The notes beneath the pieces were generated by a model. It saw only the letters and a program-made list of their open reading frames with translations. It did no database searches and was not told where the DNA came from. A DNA stretch of 64,000 nt from Mangrovivirga cuniculi (GTDB lineage: Bacteria > Bacteroidota > Bacteroidia > Cytophagales > Cyclobacteriaceae): positions 2,172,001-2,236,000 of the forward strand of contig NZ_CP028923.1 in the NCBI RefSeq assembly GCF_005166025.1. Direction: 5' to 3'. Position 1 is the first letter of the stretch. Each line of letters starts with the position of its first letter. Shown here piece by piece: positions 28,300 to 37,707 of the stretch. Both the position numbers and the translations under genes were made by a program.

Positions 28300-30255
28300 A
28301 TGAGTAATACAGAGCAGATAAAAATCACTTTACCTGATGGGACTGTAAAAGAGTTTTCCAAAGGATCCAGTAGTATGGATGTTGCAAAAAGCATAAGTGA
28401 AGGCCTTGCCAGAAATGTTTTGGCTGCGAAAGTAAACGGGGAAATATGGGATGCAGACCGAGCAATCGAAAATGATTCAGAGGTTCAGCTTCTTACCTGG
28501 AACGACGAGGGAGGAAAGTATGCATTTTGGCATTCTTCAGCTCACCTTCTGGCCGAAGCTCTGGAGGATCTTTATCCAGGTATTAAATTAGGTATTGGGC
28601 CACCGATCGAAAATGGTTTCTATTACGATATAGATTTTGGAGATACCGAATTTGGTGAGCAGGACCTTGAAAAGGTTGAGAAAAAATTCCTGGAACTGGC
28701 GAGACAAAAGAACGTTTTTGACAGAAAAGAAATCTCCAAAGATGATGCTCTGAAATACTATCAGGAAAAAGGAGACGAATATAAATTAGAGCTTATTGAT
28801 GGTCTTGAAGATGGATCAATAACCTTTTATACTCAGGGTAATTTTACTGATTTATGTAGAGGTCCACACATTCCTCATACTGGGTTTGTTAAAGCAGTTA
28901 AGCTTTTAAACGTGGCTGGTGCTTATTGGAGAGGTGATGAGAAAAATAAGCAGCTCACCAGGATTTATGGCGTGTCTTTTCCTAAACAAAAAGAACTTAA
29001 AGAATATTTAGAGCGTCTTGAAGAGGCCAAAAAGAGAGATCACAGAAAGCTTGGGAAGGAATTAGAGCTTTTTACCTTTAGTGAAAAAGTAGGCCTTGGT
29101 TTGCCATTGTGGTTGCCTAAGGGTGCGGTTTTACGTGATAGACTAGAAAGCTTTCTTAAAAAGGCTCAGGTAAGAGCAGGCTATGATCCTGTCGTTACTC
29201 CACATATCGGTCATAAGCAATTATACCTTACCAGTGGACATTACGAGAAATATGGTGAAGATTCATTTAAGCCAATTCAAACTCCTCATGAAGGAGAGGA
29301 ATTCATGCTTAAGCCAATGAACTGCCCTCACCATTGTGAGATATATAAATCCAAACCAAGGTCTTATAAAGATCTTCCTGTAAGATATGCCGAATTTGGT
29401 ACTGTCTATCGATACGAGCAAAGTGGTGAATTACATGGCTTAACAAGAGTAAGAGGATTTACTCAGGATGATGCACACATATTCTGCAGACCGGATCAGG
29501 TTAAGGAAGAATTTATAAAGGTAATTGACCTTGTATTGTATGTATTTAATGCACTAGGTTTTGAAGATTTTACAGCCCAGGTATCGTTACGTGACCCCGA
29601 AAATAAATCTAAATATATTGGAGGTGATGAAGTATGGGACAGAGCAGAGAGAGAAATCCAGGAAGCAGCTGATGAAAAGGGATTGAAGACGATCGTCGAA
29701 TATGGAGAAGCAGCATTCTATGGTCCGAAGCTGGACTTTATGGTTAAAGATGCTTTAGGAAGGAGCTGGCAGCTGGGTACGATCCAGGTAGATTATAATC
29801 TTCCTGAAAGATTCGAATTGGAATATGTTGGCTCGGATAATAACAGGCACAGACCGGTAATGATTCACAGGGCTCCATTTGGCTCTATGGAGAGGTTCGT
29901 AGCTGTTCTCATTGAACATTGCGGAGGTAATTTTCCATTGTGGTTAGCGCCTGAGCAGATCGCTGTGCTTCCAATTAGTGAGAAATTTGCCGATTATGGG
30001 CAGGAGGTATTTAGAAAATTGCAGGCTGCTGATATTCATGGATTTATTGATCACCGTGATGAAAAGATTGGAAGAAAAATCAGAGATGCTGAAGTAAAGA
30101 AAATACCTTATATGATCATAGCCGGCGAAAAAGAAGCTCAGGAAGGAAAAGTATCTGTGAGAAAACACGGAGAAGGAGACCTTGGCTCAATGACTATAGA
30201 AGAATTTATTGAGCATATAAATGATGTAAAAAGTAAGGAATTATTAAATTCTTGA
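28300..30255 (+). CDS. thrS: Threonyl-tRNA synthetase
   Basis: The 651-residue enzyme has an N-terminal TGS domain (about 5-65, [11 protein letters not shown]), the editing/SAD domain ([11 protein letters not shown] near 77-87), a class II catalytic core (about 245-540) and a C-terminal anticodon-binding domain (about 545-645). The zinc-binding Cys342 lies in the KPMNCPHHC segment, and motif 2 ([22 protein letters not shown]) is clear. It charges tRNA-Thr and hydrolyses Ser-tRNA-Thr. It heads the conserved thrS-infC-rpmI-rplT translation cluster. The ATG follows an A-rich stretch without a Shine-Dalgarno sequence. Confidence 0.97.
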   Translation: MSNTEQIKITLPDGTVKEFSKGSSSMDVAKSISEGLARNVLAAKVNGEIWDADRAIENDSEVQLLTWNDEGGKYAFWHSSAHLLAEALEDLYPGIKLGIGPPIENGFYYDIDFGDTEFGEQDLEKVEKKFLELARQKNVFDRKEISKDDALKYYQEKGDEYKLELIDGLEDGSITFYTQGNFTDLCRGPHIPHTGFVKAVKLLNVAGAYWRGDEKNKQLTRIYGVSFPKQKELKEYLERLEEAKKRDHRKLGKELELFTFSEKVGLGLPLWLPKGAVLRDRLESFLKKAQVRAGYDPVVTPHIGHKQLYLTSGHYEKYGEDSFKPIQTPHEGEEFMLKPMNCPHHCEIYKSKPRSYKDLPVRYAEFGTVYRYEQSGELHGLTRVRGFTQDDAHIFCRPDQVKEEFIKVIDLVLYVFNALGFEDFTAQVSLRDPENKSKYIGGDEVWDRAEREIQEAADEKGLKTIVEYGEAAFYGPKLDFMVKDALGRSWQLGTIQVDYNLPERFELEYVGSDNNRHRPVMIHRAPFGSMERFVAVLIEHCGGNFPLWLAPEQIAVLPISEKFADYGQEVFRKLQAADIHGFIDHRDEKIGRKIRDAEVKKIPYMIIAGEKEAQEGKVSVRKHGEGDLGSMTIEEFIEHINDVKSKELLNS

Positions 30256-30336
30256 TATATTTATTAACGGGAATGCTTTTAACTCAAGTAATTTATTGAG
30301 ATATTTGCACCCTGAATATAATTTTTAACTAAAAAG

Positions 30337-30343
30337 AAGGAGG
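30337..30343 (+). promoter_or_regulatory. Strong Shine-Dalgarno sequence of infC
   Basis: AAGGAGG is fully complementary to the 16S rRNA 3' end and sits five bases before the AUC start. It stands out because almost no other gene in this window has such a site, and it fixes the unusual start. Confidence 0.85.
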
Positions 30344-30348
30344 TTAAT

Positions 30349-30903
30349 ATCGCCAAAAGAGGAAGAAGGCCCTTCAGAGGAAGAGTAGAAGAGCCTTACA
30401 GAGTAAATTCAAAGATCAGAGCACGCCAGGTTCGTGTAGTTGGAGACAACGTCGATGTAGATGTCTATCCGCTTGATAAAGCTCTTAAGATGGCTGAGGA
30501 ACAAGGATTGGATCTCGTTGAGATTTCTCCAAAAGCAGATCCGCCTGTGTGCAAGATTATTGATTACTCGAAGTTTAAATACGAGCAAAAAAAGAAACAA
30601 AAAGAAATTAAAGCCAAAGCACAGAAAACTGTGGTGAAGGAGATTAGGTTTGGTCCTAATACTGATGATCATGACTTTAATTTCAAATTAAACCACGCAA
30701 AAAACTTCCTTAAGGAAGGAGCAAAGGTTAAGGCTTATGTTCATTTCGTGGGTAGGACGATCGTATTTAAGGAACGTGGCGAGTTGTTACTCCTTAGATT
30801 TGCACAAGCTTTGGAAGATATCGGAAAGGTAGAGCAGATGCCTAAACTTGAAGGTAAAAGAATGACGCTTTTTGTTTCTCCTAAAGCTCAGAAAAAGAAA
30901 TAA
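30349..30903 (+). CDS. infC: Translation initiation factor IF-3, AUC start codon
   Basis: Reading from ATC at 30349 gives 184 residues. They begin [19 protein letters not shown] after the initiator and continue through the canonical IF3 N-domain ([19 protein letters not shown]), the Lys-rich linker and the C-domain ([13 protein letters not shown]-like block near 105-115, [13 protein letters not shown] near the end). An ATG further in (30490) would delete the first 47 residues of the N-domain. A perfect Shine-Dalgarno sequence five bases upstream confirms the AUC start. In many bacteria a rare AUU or AUC codon makes infC self-limiting, because IF3 itself discriminates against such codons; the same feedback is likely here. 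rpmI follows after 26 bases. Confidence 0.95.
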   Translation: MAKRGRRPFRGRVEEPYRVNSKIRARQVRVVGDNVDVDVYPLDKALKMAEEQGLDLVEISPKADPPVCKIIDYSKFKYEQKKKQKEIKAKAQKTVVKEIRFGPNTDDHDFNFKLNHAKNFLKEGAKVKAYVHFVGRTIVFKERGELLLLRFAQALEDIGKVEQMPKLEGKRMTLFVSPKAQKKK

Positions 30904-30929
30904 TAATTAATTAATAAACAAGTAGTAAA

Positions 30930-31124
30930 ATGCCTAAAGTAAAAACTACATCTGGAGCTAAGAAAAGGTTTAAGCTTACTGGTACTGGCAAAATTAAAAG
31001 AAAGCATGCTTTCAAAAGCCACATCCTTACAAAAAAGGAAACAAAACAGAAGCGAGGCCTTACTAAAATGGCTTTAGTACACAAGTCTGACGTACCAAGA
31101 GTACGTGAACTTTTAAACATCTAA
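30930..31124 (+). CDS. rpmI: Ribosomal protein bL35
   Basis: The 64-residue, strongly basic protein starts [20 protein letters not shown] and has the [14 protein letters not shown] core typical of bL35. It binds 23S rRNA in the large subunit. It is placed between infC and rplT as in most bacteria, and the length is normal. Confidence 0.97.
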   Translation: MPKVKTTSGAKKRFKLTGTGKIKRKHAFKSHILTKKETKQKRGLTKMALVHKSDVPRVRELLNI

Positions 31125-31206
31125 TAATTGGTTAAATTGTTAAACCCGGGTATTGGTTAGTTAAGTTTCGCAAAAGCGAACACCACTATTCAAAAAGCAA
31201 AATTTT
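31125..31206 (+). promoter_or_regulatory. rpmI-rplT leader with small hairpin
   Basis: The 82-base gap contains TTCGC, loop AAAA, GCGAA at 31167-31180 and a CCCGGG stretch at 31145-31150. In other bacteria L20 represses this operon by binding an mRNA structure. A comparable element could lie here, but I cannot match it to the known L20 leader motif by eye. Confidence 0.25.
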
Positions 31207-31551
31207 ATGCCTAGATCAGTAAATCACGTAGCATCAAGAGCAAGAAGAAAAAAGATGCTCAAGTCGGCCAAAGGTTATTGGGGTCGCAGAAAAAATGTTT
31301 GGACAGTAGCAAAGAACGCTGTCGAAAAAGGTTGGTCATATGCCTACCGCGATAGAAAAGCTAAGAAAAGAGATTTCAGAAAGCTTTGGATCGCTCGTAT
31401 CAATGCAGGTACTCGCGCGCACGGAATGTCTTACAGCCGTTTCATGGGCCAGTTAAAGAAATCTGATATCGAGTTAGACAGAAAGGTTCTTGCAGATCTT
31501 GCAATGAATCATCCTGATGCTTTCAAAGCGATAGTAGAGAAACTTAAATAA
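31207..31551 (+). CDS. rplT: Ribosomal protein bL20
   Basis: The 114-residue basic protein starts [20 protein letters not shown] and shows the [21 protein letters not shown] and [16 protein letters not shown] blocks of bL20. It is essential for early 50S assembly and often an autorepressor of the infC-rpmI-rplT group. A clear terminator 23 bases after the stop closes the cluster. Confidence 0.97.
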   Translation: MPRSVNHVASRARRKKMLKSAKGYWGRRKNVWTVAKNAVEKGWSYAYRDRKAKKRDFRKLWIARINAGTRAHGMSYSRFMGQLKKSDIELDRKVLADLAMNHPDAFKAIVEKLK

Positions 31552-31573
31552 TTAGAAAATATTTCTTATTATT

Positions 31574-31599
31574 GAAGCCCTCAAATGAGGGCTTTTTTT
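31574..31599 (+). terminator. Terminator of the thrS-infC-rpmI-rplT cluster
   Basis: AAGCCCTC (31575-31582), loop AAAT, GAGGGCTT (31587-31594) followed by a T-run to 31599. Confidence 0.92.
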
Positions 31600-31610
31600 A
31601 TTTATATAAT

Positions 31611-32081
31611 ATGGAAAAATTAGATTCTTTAAATCAAGTAGCAGAATTTCATAAAACATTTCAACACCCAATCGAAAAGAGCCCGGTAATTCCGGAGCAA
31701 AATCGATGTGACTTGAGAGTGTCTTTGCTCGCAGAAGAGCTAAAGGAGCTTCAGGAGGCAATAAAAGATAAAGACCTTGTTGAAATAGCTGATGCTTTAT
31801 GTGATCTGCAGTATGTGTTATCGGGAGCTGTGCTGGAGTTTGGGCTCGGGGAGAAGTTTAGAGAGCTTTTTGATGAAGTTCAGCGCTCCAACATGAGTAA
31901 GGCCTGTGACACAGAAGCAGAGGCTCAGGAGACTGTAGAATACTATAAGGATAAAAAGAATGAGGAATGCTACTATCAACAAATTGATGGTAAGTATTTA
32001 GTCTTTAGAAAATCTGATAATAAAACAATTAAATCTGTAAATTATAGTCCTGCAGACCTGAAGAAAATTCTCGATAAATAA
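31611..32081 (+). CDS. MazG-like nucleoside triphosphate pyrophosphohydrolase
   Basis: From ATG 31611 the product has 156 residues. The helical all-alpha NTP-PPase signature is present as LLAEELKELQEAI and EIADALCDLQYVL (about 40-75), that is EExxE followed by ExxD, which bind Mg2+ and the triphosphate. A C-terminal segment of about 60 residues follows. Such proteins hydrolyse (d)NTPs to monophosphates and are thought to clean the nucleotide pool; the preferred substrate is unknown. An upstream ATG in the same frame (31572) lies inside the preceding terminator and is rejected. The 3' end overlaps a convergent minus-strand frame by 53 bases. Confidence 0.82.
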   Translation: MEKLDSLNQVAEFHKTFQHPIEKSPVIPEQNRCDLRVSLLAEELKELQEAIKDKDLVEIADALCDLQYVLSGAVLEFGLGEKFRELFDEVQRSNMSKACDTEAEAQETVEYYKDKKNEECYYQQIDGKYLVFRKSDNKTIKSVNYSPADLKKILDK

Positions 32082-32331
32082 GATATTTAAGAAGTTGGGA
32101 TATAAAAAAGAGGCTGTCTACAACTGCCTTTTTTTTATTCTTCACTATTATCTTTTTCTTAATAATAAATCGATTTATCAAAAATGCCATAATCCAGCTT
32201 ACCAAAGAAATACCTACATATTGTAATTGTCCTTCGTCAATTCTGAAACTATACATTAAAGTAAAAAGACATGTGAGGATCAGAAGCCAGTAAATTACTT
32301 CAAAAATCGTATTCAAAGATCTGTTATTCAT
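32029..32331 (-). CDS. Two-span membrane protein, C-terminal end doubtful
   Basis: From ATG 32331 the frame gives 100 residues with two hydrophobic spans (about 7-30 and 38-58) and a Lys-rich stretch IIKKKIIVKNKKK. After that the frame runs backwards through a hairpin and the last 53 bases of the convergent MazG-like gene, which is an unnatural ending. If the run of eight A (T-run 32139-32146 on the plus strand) were seven, translation would stop as NKKRQL, just before the hairpin. The ATG overlaps the TGA of the small gene upstream (ATGA), so the two are coupled. Family unknown. Confidence 0.5.
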   Translation of the reverse strand: MNNRSLNTIFEVIYWLLILTCLFTLMYSFRIDEGQLQYVGISLVSWIMAFLINRFIIKKKIIVKNKKKAVVDSLFFISQLLKYLIYREFSSGLQDYNLQI

Positions 32332-32438
32332 CGTCTTTTTTTTCTGCCGAAAACGAACCATAAGACCGAAACAACTACAATAGCTCCGATAATTAAAGCA
32401 AGTATGTTTCCTGAAGTTATCTGGTCAATTCCGTGCAT
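32328..32438 (-). CDS. 36-residue single-span membrane protein
   Basis: The frame from ATG 32438 to TGA 32328 encodes a short N-terminus (MHGIDQITSGN), one hydrophobic span (ILALIIGAIVVVSVLWFVF, about 12-30) and a basic tail GRKKRR, which fits an N-out, C-in small membrane protein. Its TGA overlaps the ATG of the next gene by four bases. The tight overlap, a credible transmembrane pattern and positive-inside tail are the only evidence; no family is recognised. Confidence 0.5.
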   Translation of the reverse strand: MHGIDQITSGNILALIIGAIVVVSVLWFVFGRKKRR

Positions 32439-32487
32439 TTTATCGGTAATATTAAATGGAAATTATGACGTCTGGTAAGTAAAAAAG

Positions 32488-32560
32488 TAGCGAGAGGGGA
32501 TTTGAACCCCCGACCTCCGGGTTATGAATCCGACGCTCTAACCAACTGAGCTATCTCGCC
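32488..32560 (-). tRNA. tRNA-Met (anticodon CAT), one base short in the T stem
   Basis: On the minus strand the cloverleaf reads acceptor GGCGAGA, D arm with GCTC/GAGC, anticodon loop TTCATAA and T loop TTCAAAT. The acceptor 3' strand is TCTCGCT plus discriminator A; CCA is not encoded. The 5' side of the T stem is GGGGG, but the 3' side has only CCCC (plus-strand GGGG at 32496-32499). One C is missing for the normal five pairs. It may be a sequencing error. The CAT anticodon could also be tRNA-Ile2, but the overall sequence looks like an elongator tRNA-Met. The A31-C39 mismatch is noted. Confidence 0.88.
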
Positions 32561-32675
32561 AAATGGGCTGCAAATATAATGATGATATTTTTATAACTCC
32601 AAGCATTTTTCAAACTTATTTTGTTTTGGTTTTATGTTTTTTGTCCTAAATTGGAAAATAAGAAACAGAGCTTAA

Positions 32676-33059
32676 ATGAATAAAAATACCTTTACCGCTG
32701 ATTTTGAGATAAATGCATCACCCAAAATGCTATACCCTTACTTAAATACAGCAGGAGGACTTGCACAATGGTTTGCTGATGATGTAAGTCTTGACGGAGA
32801 TAAGAATTTTCTATTTTTTTGGGATGGAGAAGAGAATAAGGCTAAGCTTTCCGGGCAACGGTCTAACATATATGTTAAATATGAATTTTTAGATGAGGAT
32901 GATGAACCTTCCTATATTGAGTTAAAACTTGAGGTTAATGAATTAACCCAGTCTACTTTTTTAGTTATTACAGATCATAGTGATAATTTTGACAACGAAG
33001 AACTGTATGAAATGTGGGATCAAATGGTTGGTTCTCTAAAAGAAATAGTAGGAGGTTAA
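32676..33059 (+). CDS. START-like (SRPBCC superfamily) domain protein
   Basis: The 127-residue protein begins FTADFEINASPKMLYPYLNTAGGLAQWFADDV, the helix-grip opening of AHSA1/START-like proteins, and ends with a long helix (ELYEMWDQMVGSLKEIVG). Small proteins of this kind are nearly universal in Bacteroidota and are supposed to bind hydrophobic ligands or client proteins; no function is established. It follows the tRNA gene and is separated from the permease gene by 79 bases. Confidence 0.78.
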   Translation: MNKNTFTADFEINASPKMLYPYLNTAGGLAQWFADDVSLDGDKNFLFFWDGEENKAKLSGQRSNIYVKYEFLDEDDEPSYIELKLEVNELTQSTFLVITDHSDNFDNEELYEMWDQMVGSLKEIVGG

Positions 33060-33101
33060 TATTCACTTTCAAAAAACTTTTTATTCCCCCTCTTAAGGCA
33101 T

Positions 33102-33109
33102 TATTTTTG
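33102..33109 (+). promoter_or_regulatory. Candidate -7 element of the LptF/LptG gene
   Basis: TATTTTTG matches TAnnTTTG exactly, 30 bases ahead of the ATG at 33139; a TTG -33 element is not evident. Confidence 0.4.
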
Positions 33110-33138
33110 CTTTTAAATTTTGGAAAAAGCCAGCCTGA

Positions 33139-35052
33139 ATGAAAAAAATTGACAAGCTTATTTTTAAAGCTTTTATAGGGCCTTTTATATTGACCCTGTG
33201 TATCGTTGTATTTATACTCCTGATCCAGCAATTACTTCGCTATATGGATCAAATAATAGGGAAAGACCTGGGTATGGAAGTATATGCTGAATTATTCCTT
33301 AATTTCGCTTATGTCACAACCCCAATGGCTTTACCGCTGGCGATACTTCTCTCTTCTATTATGACTTTTGGGAATCTTGGCCAGCATTTTGAATTAACAG
33401 CGATAAAGGGAGCCGGGATTTCTCTAGTCAGAGCATTATTGCCAATTTTTATATTTTCTGTTTTTCTTTCTGTAGCTGCTTATTACAGTAATTATTACCT
33501 AGTCCCAAGAGCTGCTCTCAACGCTTATAGTTTATTATGGGATGTAAAACAAAAGAAACCTTCCATGGAACTCAAGGAAGGAGTCTTCTATAATGGTATT
33601 CCAAATTATAGCATAAAGATCAATGGGAAAGACGATGAAAAACAATTGCTCAAAGATCTGATGATATATGATCATTCTGCCCATAATGGTAACATAAGTT
33701 TGACAGTGGCTGATTCAGGAAGAATGATTTCTATCAATGAGGGGAGATATTTAAAGCTCGAAATGTTCAATGGGGCAAGGTATGCTGATGGTGAATCAAA
33801 TAAGTCAGTTTTAAAAAGAAGGCGAAATGAACCTGCTGATTTTATAAAAACTGAGTTTGAAAAAACTTATTTCATATTTGATCTGTCATCGATGACAGAT
33901 ATGGATAGAACTGATAAGGCTCTTTTTGCCCGGAATCGAATTATGAGAAACCGGGAACAATTGCTCGAAGATGTCGATTCTATTCAACAAGATGTAGTGA
34001 AAACTGAATATAGTGTGTTCCAGTATTCTAAATCCTTTTTTATGCACCACGGGATAGAACAAAAGCTGGTTCCCGACTATCTTGAGGAAAAGGTGAAGTA
34101 TTATGACTCTTTAAAGGATCTTAGAAAAAAGGAAACCAAAATAGATTCATCTCAGATTGCAAAGAATAATACAAGAAGAGACTCTATAGCTGACAGGGAT
34201 AAACAGAAAAATAATGTTGATTCTACTACAGCAAATGAGGATTCGGCCGCTTTAAAAATAAAGAAAGTAGAGATTAAGAGAAATCCAGAAAATCGTCCGG
34301 GAGCAATAGTAGCTAATAAAGAAATCAATGACAGGCTAAGAACCAGGCTGGATTCGATAAGAGAAAGTAAGAGCATAGCTAATCGTAAAGAGAGAGATAG
34401 AGAACCAAATGAGGATCGGGAAGCCGGGAAAGACGAGGTGGAATCATCAGCTCAGGCTGACACAACTAATACAGGAGATTCCAGTGATTTCGAAGAAGGA
34501 GATCATACTGCACCGATAAGATTACCGAAAAAGAAACCTTTAAAAAATAACCTGGAAAATAATCTTGAGAAGTTTCAGGAACGGATTGATTCTGAAGGGA
34601 CGCAAAAACAAATTGTCAGACGAGCTTTAACAAGAGCGAGACAAAATAAAGGCAGGATAGAAGCTAAGAGTGAAAATATTAAGGACAAAGAGTCTGAACT
34701 CAGAGCTTTTATAGTAGAATACAATAAAAAGTTCGCGATGAGTTTTGCATGTATAATCATGTTTCTGATTGGTGCTCCACTTGGATCGATAATTAAAAAA
34801 GGAGGACTGGGTTTTCCTACTATCGTTTCAGTAATATTTTTTATCATATACTATGTCTTAAGTATTTTTGGTGAAAAATGGGGTAAGGAAGAAGTTATTG
34901 ATCCAACACTAGGGGCGTGGATGGCCAATATAATCCTGTTTCCACTGGGAATATACTTTTTACAACAGGCCAGAGTAGATGCCAGATTGTTTGATGCCGA
35001 TTTTTATTCTGTTGCTATAAAAAGAATAAAGAAAAAGTTCTTTAATAAGTAA
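33139..35052 (+). CDS. LptF/LptG-family (YjgP/YjgQ) lipopolysaccharide export permease
   Basis: The 637-residue protein has three N-terminal membrane spans (about 12-35, 55-80, 95-118), a large periplasmic part and three C-terminal spans (about 535-555, 563-582, 593-612), the LptF/LptG topology. Such permeases work with LptB to pull LPS from the inner membrane to the Lpt bridge. Between the beta-jellyroll and the last spans lies a long highly charged insert (about 330-520), rich in Lys, Glu, Asp and Arg and probably partly coiled coil, which explains the extra length over the roughly 360 residues of E. coli LptF. Only one permease gene is visible here. Confidence 0.88.
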   Translation: MKKIDKLIFKAFIGPFILTLCIVVFILLIQQLLRYMDQIIGKDLGMEVYAELFLNFAYVTTPMALPLAILLSSIMTFGNLGQHFELTAIKGAGISLVRALLPIFIFSVFLSVAAYYSNYYLVPRAALNAYSLLWDVKQKKPSMELKEGVFYNGIPNYSIKINGKDDEKQLLKDLMIYDHSAHNGNISLTVADSGRMISINEGRYLKLEMFNGARYADGESNKSVLKRRRNEPADFIKTEFEKTYFIFDLSSMTDMDRTDKALFARNRIMRNREQLLEDVDSIQQDVVKTEYSVFQYSKSFFMHHGIEQKLVPDYLEEKVKYYDSLKDLRKKETKIDSSQIAKNNTRRDSIADRDKQKNNVDSTTANEDSAALKIKKVEIKRNPENRPGAIVANKEINDRLRTRLDSIRESKSIANRKERDREPNEDREAGKDEVESSAQADTTNTGDSSDFEEGDHTAPIRLPKKKPLKNNLENNLEKFQERIDSEGTQKQIVRRALTRARQNKGRIEAKSENIKDKESELRAFIVEYNKKFAMSFACIIMFLIGAPLGSIIKKGGLGFPTIVSVIFFIIYYVLSIFGEKWGKEEVIDPTLGAWMANIILFPLGIYFLQQARVDARLFDADFYSVAIKRIKKKFFNK

Positions 35053-35060
35053 GGGAATAC

Positions 35061-35091
35061 TTGTTAACATTAATTGAATAATATAATTTTG
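35061..35091 (+). promoter_or_regulatory. Promoter of rpsO
   Basis: TTG at 35061-35063 and TAATTTTG at 35084-35091 are separated by 20 bases, a near-ideal Bacteroidota promoter. The ATG at 35117 lies 25 bases downstream of the -7 box. Confidence 0.65.
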
Positions 35092-35116
35092 CACCTCATT
35101 TAAAATTTAACTAGTC

Positions 35117-35392
35117 ATGTATTTAACAAAGGAAAAGAAACAAGAGATCTTTGAAAATCATGGTCGGTTAAAGTCAAAAGATGATACAGGTTCTGCTGAA
35201 TCACAAATTGCGTTATTCACGTACAGAATTACACATTTGACTAACCACCTGAAGAATAATAAAAAAGATCACTCAACTCGAGTAGGATTATTAAGACTGG
35301 TAGGTAAAAGAAGAAGACTTCTTAACTATCTACAGGAAATTGATATCGAAAGATACAGAGCAATCCTAAAGGAGCTTAAGTTGAGAAAATAA
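35117..35392 (+). CDS. rpsO: Ribosomal protein uS15
   Basis: The 91-residue protein shows the uS15 signature blocks: [22 protein letters not shown] and [22 protein letters not shown]. It binds the central domain of 16S rRNA. It has its own promoter and terminator and lies 110 bases before pnp, the usual gene order in bacteria. Confidence 0.97.
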   Translation: MYLTKEKKQEIFENHGRLKSKDDTGSAESQIALFTYRITHLTNHLKNNKKDHSTRVGLLRLVGKRRRLLNYLQEIDIERYRAILKELKLRK

Positions 35393-35400
35393 AGAACAAA

Positions 35401-35434
35401 AGAGGGGATTCTAATAGGATTCCCTCTTTTTTTA
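35401..35434 (+). terminator. Terminator after rpsO
   Basis: AGAGGGGATTC, loop TAATA, GGATTCCCTCT pairs over 11 positions with two wobbles, followed by seven T. Confidence 0.88.
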
Positions 35435-35502
35435 TTATATTGCTCTCGTCTGAAGTCTGAACTCCATCAAAATAAAATTTTAAATATTATTTTCAATTCT
35501 TT

Positions 35503-37650
35503 ATGATTCCTAAATCAATTATAAAAACCATCCAACTGCCGGATGGAAGAGAAATCACTATTGAAACAGGACGATTAGCAAAGCAGGCCGATGGATCTGC
35601 CGTTGTTCGTCTTGGAGATACCATGTTATTAGCCACTGTCGTATCCAGTAAAGAAGCAAAAGAAGGGGTGGACTTTCTACCGTTAAGTGTAGATTATCAG
35701 GAGAAGTTTGCTGCAGCTGGAAAAATACCTGGTGGTTTCCTGAAAAGAGAAGGAAGATTATCTGATCACGAAGTGTTGATCAGTAGATTAGTAGACAGAG
35801 CCTTAAGGCCTCTGTTCCCGGATGATTATCATGCGGATACACAAGTAATGATCCAGTTAATATCTAGCGATGATGATGTTTCACCTGATGCCCTTGCAGC
35901 TTTAGCAGCTTCCTCGGCCCTTGCAGTTTCTGATATTCCTTTCGGAGGCCCGATATCAGAGGTCAGAGTAAGCAGGAGAGAAGGTGAATGGAAAATTAAC
36001 GCTCCGATATCAGAAATTGAAGAAAGTGATATCAGCCTTATAGTTGCTGCTACCAAAGATAATATCATGATGGTAGAGGGTGAGATGAAAGAGGTTCAGG
36101 AAGATGAAATGCTTGAAGCTCTGAAAGTGGCTCATGATGCAATTAGAACTCAATGTGAAATTCAGCTGGAACTTGAAAAAGAGGTTGGGTCATCAGAAAA
36201 AAGATTATATAGCCACGAAGAACACGATGAAGGCTTAAAAGATAAAATGCATCAGGAGCTTTATCCTAAAGTATATGCTATCGCTAAACAGCAGCATGCT
36301 AACAAGGATGTCAGGTCTGATATGTTTAGAAGCATCAAAGATGAATTTATTGACAGCCTCGGCGAAGAAAGTGAATTCGATGAGGTGTTGATCGGAATGT
36401 ATTTCAAGGATATCCAGAAGGAAGCTTGCAGAAATCTGATGCTTGATGAAGGTTTAAGGCTTGATGGCCGTAAATTTGATGAAGTGAGACCAATCTGGTC
36501 TCAAGTAGATTACCTTCCTTCAGCTCATGGATCAGCAGTATTTACCAGAGGAGAGACTCAATCTCTAACAACATGTACTCTCGGTACTAAACTCGATGAG
36601 CAAATGATCGATGGAGCAGTATACAGTGGTACAAATAAATTTTTATTACACTATAATTTCCCAGGGTTTTCAACTGGTGAGGTGAGACCTAACAGAGGTC
36701 CTGGTCGAAGAGAAGTTGGTCACGGAAATCTTGCTCTAAGGGCACTTAAGCAAGTGGTGCCAGCTGATGAGAATAATCCATATACAATAAGAATTGTTTC
36801 TGATATTCTTGAATCTAATGGTTCTTCATCCATGGCTACTGTTTGTGCAGGAGCAATGGCAATGATGGACGCTGGGGTGCCTATTTCTAATCCTGTCTCA
36901 GGTATTGCGATGGGTATGGTTAGTGATCCTGAAACTGGTAAATACAGAATTTTAAGTGATATTCTTGGAGATGAAGATCATCTGGGAGATATGGACTTTA
37001 AAGTTACCGGTACTCAAAATGGTATCACTGCTTGTCAGATGGATATCAAAATAGACGGATTATCTCATGAAATTCTTAAAGAAGCATTAGAGCAGTCCAA
37101 AAGAGGTCGACTGCACATTCTTGAAGAAATGAATAAAACGATCTCTGCACCTAGAGAAGATTACAAAGAACATGCTCCAAGATTTGAAACTATTAAAATA
37201 GGTCTGGATCAAATAGGAGCTGTTATCGGGCCAGGTGGTAAGATCATCCAGGAAATTCAAAAAGAATCAGGAGCCACAATCATTGTTGAAGAAAAAGATA
37301 ATCACGGTTTAGTAAATATTTTTGCCAATGATAAGGATAAAATGAAGATGGCTGCTGATAGAGTAAAAGCTATTGTTGCTCTTCCTGAGGTCGGTGAAAC
37401 TTATACAGGTACAGTAAAATCTATTATGCCTTTCGGTGCATTTATCGAATTTATGCCTGGTAAAGAAGGTTTACTTCACATCTCAGAGATTAAATGGGAA
37501 CGAGTAGAAAACATGGATGGTGTTCTCGAAATCGGTGAAGAAATACAGGTTAAGTTGTTAGATGTCGACAAGAAGACCGGTAAATTTAAGTTATCAAGAA
37601 AAGCACTTCTTCCTAGGCCACCTCGAAAAGAGCGTCAAAACAAGGAATAA
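35503..37650 (+). CDS. pnp: Polyribonucleotide nucleotidyltransferase (PNPase)
   Basis: The 715-residue enzyme has two RNase PH domains (about 10-225 and 325-545) joined by an alpha-helical linker, then a KH domain (about 560-620, [21 protein letters not shown]) and an S1 domain (about 630-700, [15 protein letters not shown]). It degrades RNA from the 3' end by phosphorolysis. The catalytic [14 protein letters not shown] region is intact. It starts at an ATG 110 bases after rpsO and is followed by a terminator. Confidence 0.97.
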   Translation: MIPKSIIKTIQLPDGREITIETGRLAKQADGSAVVRLGDTMLLATVVSSKEAKEGVDFLPLSVDYQEKFAAAGKIPGGFLKREGRLSDHEVLISRLVDRALRPLFPDDYHADTQVMIQLISSDDDVSPDALAALAASSALAVSDIPFGGPISEVRVSRREGEWKINAPISEIEESDISLIVAATKDNIMMVEGEMKEVQEDEMLEALKVAHDAIRTQCEIQLELEKEVGSSEKRLYSHEEHDEGLKDKMHQELYPKVYAIAKQQHANKDVRSDMFRSIKDEFIDSLGEESEFDEVLIGMYFKDIQKEACRNLMLDEGLRLDGRKFDEVRPIWSQVDYLPSAHGSAVFTRGETQSLTTCTLGTKLDEQMIDGAVYSGTNKFLLHYNFPGFSTGEVRPNRGPGRREVGHGNLALRALKQVVPADENNPYTIRIVSDILESNGSSSMATVCAGAMAMMDAGVPISNPVSGIAMGMVSDPETGKYRILSDILGDEDHLGDMDFKVTGTQNGITACQMDIKIDGLSHEILKEALEQSKRGRLHILEEMNKTISAPREDYKEHAPRFETIKIGLDQIGAVIGPGGKIIQEIQKESGATIIVEEKDNHGLVNIFANDKDKMKMAADRVKAIVALPEVGETYTGTVKSIMPFGAFIEFMPGKEGLLHISEIKWERVENMDGVLEIGEEIQVKLLDVDKKTGKFKLSRKALLPRPPRKERQNKE

Positions 37651-37682
37651 GTAATTTATATAATAATAATTTAAGTGATTGG

Positions 37683-37707
37683 AAAGAGGGCTTCGAGCCC
37701 TCTTTTT
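37683..37707 (+). terminator. Terminator after pnp
   Basis: GAGGGCT (37686-37692), loop TCG, AGCCCTC (37696-37702), flanked by A-run and T-run. Confidence 0.9.

Noticed and set aside
32108-32146. Hairpin AAAGAGGCTGT...GCCTTT as terminator of the MazG-like gene
   Set aside because: The stem is short and has mismatches; the T-run is good, but I cannot support it as a separate terminator beyond suspicion.
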